This document shows, piece after piece, positions 51,224 to 60,414 of a stretch of 60,414 nt of DNA. This DNA is from an uncultured Sutterella sp. (GTDB lineage Bacteria; Pseudomonadota; Gammaproteobacteria; Burkholderiales; Burkholderiaceae_F). The first letter of the stretch is position 1; each line of letters starts with the position of its first letter. The stretch spans positions 1-60,414 of the forward strand of contig CAJKCQ010000005.1 of NCBI GenBank assembly GCA_905198475.1, in the 5' to 3' direction. The notes beneath the pieces are model-generated. The model ran no database searches. It saw only the letters and a program-made list of their open reading frames with translations, and had not been told where the DNA came from. The translations under genes were made by a program, and so were the position numbers.

Positions 51224-52633
51224 CTATTCGCCTTCCTTCCGGGAGGCCGCGAGCGCGTCGTGGCGGCGGCGGAAGAGCACTTCGTAGATGCCGAGCCCGA
51301 GGAGCGGGACGATGAGGCCGAGCGCCGCGGTCACCGGATCCTGATAGACCGTGTTGATGATGAGCGCGAGCATGAAGACGAGCACGAGGATGATCGAGAA
51401 CGGATAGAGCCAAACCTTGTACGGGCGCTCCAAGGTCGGGTACTTGCGGCGCAGCACGATCACCGAGAGGAAGGTCATGCCGTGGAAGATGAGGCCGCAG
51501 ACGGCCACGAGGCTCGTGAGCTCGGAGAGCGAGCGCGAGCACACGAGGATCATCGCCATCACCATCGAGGCGAGCTGCGCGTTCACCGGGGTGCGGTAGG
51601 TCGGGTGGAGCTTCGCGAGGCTCGGGAAGAGCGCGCCGTCGCGGGCCATCGCGAAGTACATGCGCGGGAAGACCATGATGCAGCCGTTGAGGGAATTGAA
51701 GATCGCGAGCATCATCGCCGTGCCGACGATCGCCATGCCGGCGGCGCCGAAGAGCGCCTCCGCGGCGGCCGTGCCGAGATAGAAGTTCCCGCTCCTCACC
51801 ATCTCGAGGATCTGGTCGTACGGGAGCACCCGGTAGAGGGCGTAGTTGAAGAGCACGTAGAGAACGGCGACGCCGACGATCGAGCCGATGAGCGCAAGCG
51901 GGATGTTGCGCTTCGGGTTCTTCATCTCTTCGGCGACGGTGTTGAGGTTCGACCACCCCTCATAGGCCCAGAGCGTGGCGAGCACCGCGAAGGCCATCAT
52001 CGAGAGGATCGCGGAGACGGAGGGCGTTTCGGCGGGGAAGTGGAAGAGGTCGGGGTGCTGGTCGCCCATCATGAAGCCGCAGATGATGATGAGGGCGATC
52101 GGGAGGAGCTTCAGAACCATGAAGATGTTCTGCACCAGGCTGCCCAACTTGATGCCGCGCATGTTGATGAGCGAGAGCACGAGGATCGTGAAGAGGGCGA
52201 GCCCCTTCTGCGTCGTCTCCCCGAGGGGATACATGCTCGAGATGGCCGCGGCGAAGGCGAGCGCGAGCGCGGAGATCGACCCCGAGGAGGAGAGGAAGAA
52301 GTTCGTGATGCCGCACATGAAGGCGACGCGCTCGCCGTAGGCTTCACGCAGGTAGACGTAGTAGCCGCCGGCCTTGGGCATCATGGCGCCCAACTCGGCG
52401 AAGCAGATGCCCGAGAGGAGCGTGATCAGGCCGCCGATCACCCAGACGAGGAGCGCGAGGCCGAGGTTGTCGCCGGCGCGCTGCAGCACGATGCCGCCGA
52501 TGTAGAAGATTCCGGAGCCGATCATGATGCCGGCGAGGACCGATATGCCGCCGAAGAGGCCGACTTCGCGCTTCATGCCGCTCTGCGGGGCGGGATTGGA
52601 CGCGGACTGGGGAACGGGTGCGGATTGAGTCAT
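51224..52633 (-). CDS. APC-family amino acid permease
   Basis: A 469-residue, twelve-helix transporter. The first helix has GGISVLAGIMIGSGIFYIGG, the signature of APC/LAT-type amino acid exchangers and permeases, followed by MMPKAGGYYVYLREAYGERV and WAYEGWSNLNTVAEEMKNPK, all usual for this group. The ATG at 52633 follows the leader; an in-frame ATG at 52693 adds 20 residues. It is probably co-transcribed with the amidohydrolase. A GC-rich hairpin in its leader (52685-52717) runs into TTTT. Confidence 0.88.
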   Translation of the reverse strand: MTQSAPVPQSASNPAPQSGMKREVGLFGGISVLAGIMIGSGIFYIGGIVLQRAGDNLGLALLVWVIGGLITLLSGICFAELGAMMPKAGGYYVYLREAYGERVAFMCGITNFFLSSSGSISALALAFAAAISSMYPLGETTQKGLALFTILVLSLINMRGIKLGSLVQNIFMVLKLLPIALIIICGFMMGDQHPDLFHFPAETPSVSAILSMMAFAVLATLWAYEGWSNLNTVAEEMKNPKRNIPLALIGSIVGVAVLYVLFNYALYRVLPYDQILEMVRSGNFYLGTAAAEALFGAAGMAIVGTAMMLAIFNSLNGCIMVFPRMYFAMARDGALFPSLAKLHPTYRTPVNAQLASMVMAMILVCSRSLSELTSLVAVCGLIFHGMTFLSVIVLRRKYPTLERPYKVWLYPFSIILVLVFMLALIINTVYQDPVTAALGLIVPLLGLGIYEVLFRRRHDALAASRKEGE

Positions 52634-52684
52634 TTTTATGTCTTTTTTGGGAGAGGTGGAGGATTTCGACGCCGCATGCGAAAA

Positions 52685-52717
52685 GAGCCGCACCGCTTCT
52701 TCGAGCGGGTGCAGCTC
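52685..52717 (-). terminator. Hairpin plus T-run in the APC permease leader
   Basis: GAGC...GCACC.GCT (52685-52697) pairs with AGC.GGTGC...GCTC (52704-52717) with small bulges; on the minus strand it runs into TTTT. It may end upstream transcription or attenuate the permease gene. The rest of the 720-bp gap 52634-53353 shows no gene. Confidence 0.45.
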
Positions 52718-53353
52718 TTCAAATCCTCTGGAGGTGGGCCCCGGTCCCGTCCTTCACGCCTGATGTGCGCTCCTCGTCCTTCCCTTTGCCGCGGCCGCGT
52801 GATGTTCTCTCTCGCACGGAGGGGCCGGTCTTCTCTGCCGGTCCTCGCCGCACTGCGTCCGCGAAGGAGGTGGGGATGCGCGCGGAAGGAGAGCCCGGCC
52901 CGGAAATGGGGAGCGTCGCCGCCGATAGCGCCTCCGGAGCGGGACCGTCCGGGTCTCCTCCGGGAGTCGTCGGCGTATTCCGCCGACGCCCAACTCAAGC
53001 GGGCATGCCTGCCCGCCGGTTTCGGCAGCTTGACCTCCCGCCGCTCTTCATCAGGGTGCCCCCGTCCGAGCGGCGCTCATCCGCGCTGCGCCTCTATTCA
53101 GCTGTATCAAAGAAAAACTTTGACACGACTCGGGGCCGCTGTCCAACGCCGGTCCCCCCGCGCGGCCCGATTCTTTGAGCGGGCGGTTCCTGAAGTAGGA
53201 GAAAGTGCCTATTCAGGGAGACTTTGGGAAAGACTCGGGAGGCTCACGCAACGGGGTCCGTTCCTCGAAGGAGGAGAGTCGGGCGCCGAATGTCGGTTCG
53301 GACTTCGAAAGTCCCCATCTTTCGTCTTTCTCCGTCTTCCTCCAGATCTCTCC

Positions 53354-53822
53354 GTGACCGACCTTCCGCTCTACCTCCTCGTCTCCTTCGTCGCCTGCGC
53401 GACGACGGGCTCCGGCGTCCTCTACACGATCACCGCGGGGTTTCGCGGCGGCTTCCGGTGCGCGCTTGCGTCGCCCTTGGGACAGCGCTCGGCTGCGCGC
53501 TGATCGCCGGGTCGCCCGCGGCCTACAGGGCGCTCGAGGCGGCCTCGGCCCTGGTCCTCATCAGGGCTCGGGATCCAGAACTGGCGTGCCGGCGGGGACG
53601 GCGCCGCGGTGCTGCAGGCTTCGAACGTGATGCTGATCGTCTTCCTCTCGACGGTCTTCGTCGTCGTGCTTCTTCGTGCGCCTCGCCTTCAGCCTCCTCT
53701 GCGCGGCGGGCGTGAAGGTGCTCGCGGGCCCGCGCTTCACGCGGATCCTCAACCGCACGAGCACGGCGCTCTTCTGGCTGCTTGCGGCCTCGGTGTTCTG
53801 GAACGCGCTCTTCCAAGTCTAG
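53354..53822 (+). pseudogene. LysE-family transporter pseudogene
   Basis: A degraded amino-acid exporter. The GTG at 53354 opens with TDLPLYLLVSFVACATTGSG and VLYTITAGFRGGFRCALAS, which fits LysE proteins. The match then jumps frame to LGTALGCALIAGSPAAYRAL, jumps again to IQNWRAGGDGAAVL, and finally to FVRLAFSLLCAAGVKVLAGP and FWLLAASVFWNALFQV, ending in TAG at 53820-53822. At least three frameshifts are needed. The whole coding span is about 156 codons, shorter than a normal 200-residue LysE, so a deletion is also likely. Confidence 0.72.
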
Positions 53823-53828
53823 GCCGGA

Positions 53829-54350
53829 CTACTTGCCCATCCGAATCGAGATGCTCGACCGGCCAGCGGACCTGCCCGACGCTCCCGACGCGGACCTGCT
53901 TCCCTGCAGCCTCGAGGCGATCTGGATGAAGGCGCCGGCGAAGACCGCGAAGCCGCCGAAGATGACGGGCGCGGCTTCGTTCGAGTCCACGCCGATCAGG
54001 ATTCCCATCATGCCGAACATCATCAGCGCGCTCGTGATGAAGCGCTGCCAGGGATCGGCCTTCTTCCTGCGGGGAGCGGGCGCCGGGGCGGCGGGCGGCG
54101 TCTTGGAGGAGGATTCCATGCGCGCGATGGTGGCGGCGCAGTTGTCCGCGGCCTCGCGCTTGCGGAAGGCGTGCATGAGGTCGCGCATCGAGAGGCCGCC
54201 GCTCTTCGTCGACGGAGTGCCGGGGAGCGCCGACGCGGGGTCTTCCGCCTCGAGCGGACGGAGGTCGGGAATCTTGCCGGACTGCAGCCGGTCGATGTAG
54301 CGGACGAAGTCGCCGTTGGGCGGCTCAAGAGAGAGCGGATCCTGACTCAT
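53829..54350 (-). CDS. Small two-TM membrane protein, function unknown
   Basis: 173 residues. The N-terminal part is acidic and soluble (SQDPLSLEPPNGDFVRYIDR, GKIPDLRPLEAEDPAS). A Pro/Ala/Lys linker is followed by two hydrophobic stretches near 115-155 (FITSALMMFGMMGILIGVDS; VIFGGFAVFAGAFIQIA). The C-terminus is Ser/Gly-rich. No family is recognised. The ATG at 54350 is chosen because the sequence upstream lacks any domain-like feature. Its stop is 7 bp from the LysE pseudogene stop on the other strand. Confidence 0.5.
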   Translation of the reverse strand: MSQDPLSLEPPNGDFVRYIDRLQSGKIPDLRPLEAEDPASALPGTPSTKSGGLSMRDLMHAFRKREAADNCAATIARMESSSKTPPAAPAPAPRRKKADPWQRFITSALMMFGMMGILIGVDSNEAAPVIFGGFAVFAGAFIQIASRLQGSRSASGASGRSAGRSSISIRMGK

Positions 54351-54624
54351 GGTTCCAAGGTTCCTCGCTGAGGGCACCGGTAGGAGCCTCAGCCAATAGC
54401 TGCGACAATCCCTTTGGCGCGGGTTGGGGTTCAACCCGTCGAAACTGATCCCACCAAATCTAGCATTGAGGTGCCGGAACATCCAATGCCGGAGGACATC
54501 CAGTGAGCAGCAGGCGGTGCCGTCCCACCTGCAGCCGACCGCGGCTTTGTGCCGTTCACGACGATTCCGCCGGCGCGACGGCAGAGTGCGCGCCGCTCCT
54601 CTGCAGGCGGGCGCGCACAAAAAA
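54351..54624. other. Gap without a supported gene
   Basis: It holds a perfect hairpin CGGGTTG/CAACCCG (54420-54438) and a short direct repeat of TGCCGGA plus ACATCCA near 54470-54505. No coding sequence is convincing. Confidence 0.4.
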
Positions 54625-54659
54625 CGCCCGGACGTCTCGCGAAGGAGACGCGCCGGGCG
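54625..54659 (-). terminator. Intrinsic terminator after the P-type ATPase gene
   Basis: CGCCCGG and CGTCTC pair with GAGACG and CCGGGCG with a small bulge; minus-strand read-out continues as TTTTTT, about 110 nt beyond the stop. Confidence 0.85.
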
Positions 54660-54765
54660 GCGTCGAAGGAGTCCGTGCGCAGCCGTGTGCAGCGGACTCC
54701 GGACCGAATGATTCTTCTTTCGTGGAGCGGGTCCTGCGGCGGCCCGCTCCCAGGTTCCGTCAGGC

Positions 54766-57591
<2,826 letters not shown>

Positions 57592-57658
57592 CTTGTTGTT
57601 ATTTCAGAAGAATCTTCAAAAGCGGGGCTGGGGCTCTTGGTCCGTCCCTTTCGTCTGC

Positions 57659-57689
57659 TTGCCATTTCACACCCTGAAGCCGTTACAAT
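57659..57689 (+). promoter_or_regulatory. Overlapping promoter for the merR gene
   Basis: On the plus strand: TTGCCA (57659-57664), 19 bp, TACAAT (57684-57689). It overlaps the divergent ATPase promoter, so the regulator would control both. Confidence 0.35.
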
Positions 57690-57694
57690 GTCAA
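57664..57694 (-). promoter_or_regulatory. MerR-type promoter of the ATPase gene
   Basis: On the minus strand: -35 TTGACA (57694-57689), then a 19-bp spacer containing an imperfect inverted repeat (TTGTAAC...TTCAGGG), then -10 TGAAAT (57669-57664). The long spacer with a dyad is the mark of MerR-activated promoters. It lies 73 nt upstream of the ATPase start. Confidence 0.75.
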
Positions 57695-57835
57695 GCGCCG
57701 ACTCACTCCTTAGAATCCCTTTCGGCAGCGCCGTCTTTCCCCGCGGCACCACAAAACCCAGGACCAAGACGAACCTTTCTTAGAGAGGGAGAGGCCGGAC
57801 GCACGCCGCGCCCGCAGCTCCCGACACCGACAGGC

Positions 57836-58351
57836 ATGCGCATCCGAGATCTCTCCCAACTCACGGGGAACACCCCCGAAACCATCCGCTACTACGAAAA
57901 GATCGGTCTTCTGCCGCCGCCGCGGCGCGAAGCGAACAACTACCGTCAGTACGGCGACATCCACGTGAGCCGCCTCGACTTCATCCGGCACTGCCGCAAC
58001 CTCGACATCGGCCTCACGGACATCCGCGCGCTCCTCGGGGCGCTCGACTCCGGCAGTCGCGAGGGCGCGGACCTCGCGCACCGGCTCATCCACCAGCACC
58101 TCGCGCAGGTCGACGCCCGCATCGCCGACCTGAACGAACTGCGCCGCCACCTCACGGACCTCGAAGCGCACTGCCGCGGGGAGAAGTGCGGTGCGGAGAC
58201 CTGCGGCATCCTCACCGAACTCAACACGCCCGACGCCGTCGAATTCCAATCCGAGCCGCCGCGGACCGCCGAAGAGATCCTGCGCGCCGTCTCGGCCGCG
58301 CAGAAGAAGGCGGACCTCGCGGCGGCGCAGCGCCGCTGCGACAACAAGTAG
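57836..58351 (+). CDS. MerR-family metal regulator (CadR/PbrR-like)
   Basis: A 171-residue regulator. The N-terminal MerR HTH (MRIRDLSQLTGNTPETIRYY and EKIGLLPPPRREANNYRQYG) is followed by a dimerisation helix and metal site cysteines C113, C118, C123 (EAHCRGEKCGAETCGIL). These C-terminal positions match the CadR/PbrR type, but the conserved mid-helix cysteine expected near residue 77 is absent. The position beside the ATPase and its promoter suggests control of metal export. The ATG at 57836 begins the HTH; a longer frame starting near 57560 lies in the opposite-strand promoter. Confidence 0.87.
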   Translation: MRIRDLSQLTGNTPETIRYYEKIGLLPPPRREANNYRQYGDIHVSRLDFIRHCRNLDIGLTDIRALLGALDSGSREGADLAHRLIHQHLAQVDARIADLNELRRHLTDLEAHCRGEKCGAETCGILTELNTPDAVEFQSEPPRTAEEILRAVSAAQKKADLAAAQRRCDNK

Positions 58352-58357
58352 TCACTC

Positions 58358-58912
58358 ATGTTTGAAAGCACTACCATCCACTTCACCTCCGCGGGTCTGC
58401 TCATCGCCGCGGTCGCGCCCTGCCTGATCGTTCTCTTCCTCTGGCTCGCCGGCCGCTCGGTGCCGCCCGCCGTGAAGGCGCCGGGCGCGGGCGTAGGCGG
58501 CCTGCTGCTCCTCGTCCTCCTGATCCTCGCCGTGAAGGCGGCGCTCTCGCTCTTCGAGCTCGGGCGGCAGGCGGGCGAGGCCGCGCGCGTGATCGCGATG
58601 GACGCGCAGTTCGCGTGGCCCGCCATCAAGAGCACGCTTCCCGCGGTCGTGAACGCCGTGAGCATCATCACCGCGCTCGTGCTCCTCACCTTCGGGCGCT
58701 CCAAGGGCGCGCTCATGACGGCGCTCGCCGCCGTCTGGATCGCGGGCCCGGGCGATGACTTCCTGAAGTCCGTGATCCTCGGCATTCCCTTCAACCTCTC
58801 GCAGGGGTTCGCCGGGATCTCGTTCTTCACGATCCTCGTGACGCTCTACCTTCTCTTTTCGCTCCGTTCGGCCCTCACCTACGGACTCTCGAGCGCGAAG
58901 CGCGTCGACTAG
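58358..58912 (+). CDS. Integral membrane protein, function unknown
   Basis: A 184-residue protein with about four hydrophobic helices: LLIAAVAPCLIVLFLWLAGR, GGLLLLVLLILAVKAALSLF, and two C-terminal ones. It starts 6 nt after the merR stop on the same strand, so the two are probably co-transcribed and translationally coupled. It does not resemble known metal transporters. A link to the metal response is inferred only from its position. Confidence 0.55.
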   Translation: MFESTTIHFTSAGLLIAAVAPCLIVLFLWLAGRSVPPAVKAPGAGVGGLLLLVLLILAVKAALSLFELGRQAGEAARVIAMDAQFAWPAIKSTLPAVVNAVSIITALVLLTFGRSKGALMTALAAVWIAGPGDDFLKSVILGIPFNLSQGFAGISFFTILVTLYLLFSLRSALTYGLSSAKRVD

Positions 58913-58938
58913 GGCCGTCCGCGCGCTCCCGCTCGGTT

Positions 58939-58944
58939 TAGAAT
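58939..58944 (+). promoter_or_regulatory. Candidate -10 box (TAGAAT) for iadA
   Basis: TAGAAT followed by CCCGCC, 102 bp upstream of the iadA ATG; the same form is seen at thiC. Confidence 0.4.
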
Positions 58945-59045
58945 CCCGCCTTCTCCGTTGAGGCCCCGCGGCGCGCAGCAACACCCGACGCGCCCGGAGC
59001 CTTCGACGCAGGAGAGACCCCCTCAGGATTCCCAAGGAGTGTGGC

Positions 59046-60197
59046 ATGAGCAGCATCGTCACCCTGGTCCGCAACGCGGACCTCTACGCGCCCGAACATC
59101 TCGGCATGCGCGACATTCTTCTCGCCGGCGGCAAGGTGGTCGCCGTTGAAGAGAAGCTCGACGTGAACGTTCCCGGCATGGAGACGGTGGACGCGGCCGG
59201 CCGCCGCGTCACGCCCGGCCTCGTGGATCAGCACATCCACGTCACGGGCGGCGGCGGCGAGGGCGGCTGGGCGAGCCGTTGCCCTGAACTCAACTTCTCC
59301 TCGCTCGTGAAGGGCGGCGTCACGACCTTCCTCGGCGTTTCGGGCACGGACAGCATGTCGCGCTCGATCGAGAACCTCCTCGCGAAGGTCCGCGGCCTCA
59401 CGGTCGAGGGCGCCTCGGGCTGGATGTGGACGAGCAACTACGCCTATCCCGTGAGCACGATCACCGGGTCGGCGAAGATGGACCTCTTCACGATTCCCGA
59501 GTGCCTCGGCGTGAAGATCGCCATGGGCGACCACCGCTCGTCCTTCCCCTCGAAGGACGAAGTGCTCCGCCTGCTCTCCGAAATCCGCGTCGCGGGCATG
59601 CTCACCGGCAAGACCGGGTTCCTGCACGTGCACTGCGGCAACTTCGCCGACCAGATCTTCGACGTCTTCGAGTACTGCATCGAGCGCGGGATTCCCGCCA
59701 AGCACATGCGCCCGACCCACGTCGCGCGCCACCCGCAGGTCTTCGACCGCGCCTGCGCCTTCGCGCGCGCGGGCGGCTTCATCGACATCACGACGGGCGG
59801 GGGCTGCTACATGGGCACGGCCGCCGACGCGCTCTTCGCCGCGCTCGACAAGGACGTTCCCTTCGACCACATCACCTTCTCCTCGGACGGCCAGGGCTCG
59901 ATGCCGCGCTTCAACGCCGCGGGCGAAATGGTGGGCTTCGGCGTCGGCTCGATCGACTGCGACCTCGAGGCCGTGCGCTCCGTCGCCGACAAGATCGGCC
60001 TCGAGAAGGCGCTCCGCCCGATGACCACCACCATCGCCGACGCGCTCGGCCTCGCCTCGAAGGGGCGCGTGGCCGTCGGCAAGGACGCCGATCTGCTCGT
60101 CTTCGACGACGACCTCGCGCTCACCGACGTCTTCATGAAGGGCCGCCGCACGATGCAGGCGGGTGAAGTCGTGGTGAAGGGCGCTTTCGAAGCCTAA
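59046..60197 (+). CDS. iadA: Isoaspartyl dipeptidase
   Basis: Zinc enzyme of the amidohydrolase fold that cleaves beta-aspartyl dipeptides. The 383-residue protein has the metal motif GLVDQHIHVTGGGGEGG (near 58-74), GVKIAMGDHRSS (metal/carboxylated-Lys region), HVHCGNFADQI, and the C-terminal FSSDGQGSMPRF. It is of standard length. The ATG follows AAGGAG with about 5-nt spacing at 59034-59040. It stands alone and ends in two hairpins. It fits the peptide- and amino-acid-use genes elsewhere in the window. Confidence 0.95.
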   Translation: MSSIVTLVRNADLYAPEHLGMRDILLAGGKVVAVEEKLDVNVPGMETVDAAGRRVTPGLVDQHIHVTGGGGEGGWASRCPELNFSSLVKGGVTTFLGVSGTDSMSRSIENLLAKVRGLTVEGASGWMWTSNYAYPVSTITGSAKMDLFTIPECLGVKIAMGDHRSSFPSKDEVLRLLSEIRVAGMLTGKTGFLHVHCGNFADQIFDVFEYCIERGIPAKHMRPTHVARHPQVFDRACAFARAGGFIDITTGGGCYMGTAADALFAALDKDVPFDHITFSSDGQGSMPRFNAAGEMVGFGVGSIDCDLEAVRSVADKIGLEKALRPMTTTIADALGLASKGRVAVGKDADLLVFDDDLALTDVFMKGRRTMQAGEVVVKGAFEA

Positions 60198-60210
60198 GCG
60201 CAGTTCCTCC

Positions 60211-60233
60211 GCGCTTCCTTCCGCAGGAAGCGC
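60211..60233 (+). terminator. First hairpin after iadA
   Basis: Perfect 8-bp stem GCGCTTCC / GGAAGCGC with a 7-nt loop. Confidence 0.45.
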
Positions 60234-60235
60234 TT

Positions 60236-60291
60236 CGGACATGAAGAAGGGCGGCCGCTCCGGTCTGGAGCGCCGCCCTTCTTCATGTCCG
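60236..60291. terminator. Long bidirectional hairpin after iadA
   Basis: CGGACATGAAGAAGGGCGG (60236-60254) pairs perfectly with its complement at 60273-60291 (19 bp), with an inner GCTCC/GGAGC arm. No U-tract is present. Confidence 0.7.
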
Positions 60292-60334
60292 GAGGTGTCC
60301 CTGTACGTGGTGCAGCGCAGAATGTTTGTACTTA

Positions 60335-60414
60335 TTGACATCCTCTCCGCCCTGAAGGACGGAGATTCCCTACTGAGTCCTTACGCGTTTTGAGGCGCTT
60401 GGGGATCTCTTCGG
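60335..60414 (-). mobile_element. Right end of a second IS605-type element (extends beyond the window)
   Basis: Read on the minus strand: CTCCGTCC, TTCA, GGGCGGAG (stem 60363-60344), then AGGATGTCAA, as at the left-hand element. The guide would start with TAAGTACAAA (from 60334 downward). The TnpB-type gene would lie to the right of the window. Confidence 0.6.

Noticed and set aside
52694..53353. A small gene before the LysE pseudogene
   Set aside because: All frames are Arg/Pro/Ser-rich with no start signal or motif.

Overview
The window is GC-rich chromosomal DNA from a betaproteobacterium, most likely a gut-type member of the Sutterellaceae (Burkholderiales). The inference rests on a small DUF2782-like gene next to polA, the NsrR/Hmp pair, a SotB-type exporter, an octaheme nitrite reductase, a Nim-type flavoprotein, several amino-acid/peptide use genes, and -10 boxes of the form TANAAT followed by a GC-rich stretch. 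No rRNA, tRNA or CRISPR array was seen. Gene density is high, with short operons separated by GC-rich hairpin terminators.

Layout. 1-970: 3' part of a TnpB-like gene and its IS605-type right end. 1002-9999: dinB, a membrane protein, a DUF2782-like gene, polA with a dead proofreading domain, a C69 dipeptidase and an AGCS symporter. 10425-13178: octaheme nitrite reductase and ccmI. 13267-23093 (minus): a seven-gene run, TolC, HlyD, a double ABC-2 permease, TatD, ankyrin protein, U32/RlhA and a DUF1266-like gene, with 4-nt overlaps between the last three. 23356-25757: heme-binding beta-barrel (nitrobindin-like) gene, lipoprotein, LysR regulator. 25934-31514: a three-gene defence-like island (TerB-N/TerB-C protein, BrxD-like ATPase, BrxHI/Lhr-like helicase). 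31641-36988: sotB, a 17-residue-repeat secreted protein, nitroreductase, XRE regulator, nsrR, hmp and an NsrR operator. 36989-42217: a structured RNA candidate, lipoproteins, fhs, an orphan FixJ-type regulator, a Nim-family gene. 42298-45455: TPP riboswitch-thiC and metQ. 45646-53822: aldo/keto reductase, Crp-like regulator, an unknown anchored protein, amidohydrolase plus APC permease, and a frameshifted LysE pseudogene. 53829-60197: unknown two-TM protein, Zn/Cd-type P-ATPase with four HMA-like domains, divergent MerR regulator, membrane protein, iadA. 60335-60414: the right end of a second IS605-type element on the minus strand.

Two themes stand out. First, nitrogen-oxide metabolism: nitrite reduction (10425), cytochrome c maturation (12291), nitrobindin-like protein (23356), NO-sensing NsrR (35008), NO dioxygenase Hmp (35650) with a clear NsrR site, and two nitroreductase-like flavoproteins. 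Second, genome defence and mobility: TnpB-type elements lie at both ends of the window, and the TerB-BrxD-BrxHI triad stands alone with no PglX, PglZ or BrxC. That triad is the best candidate for an undescribed system.
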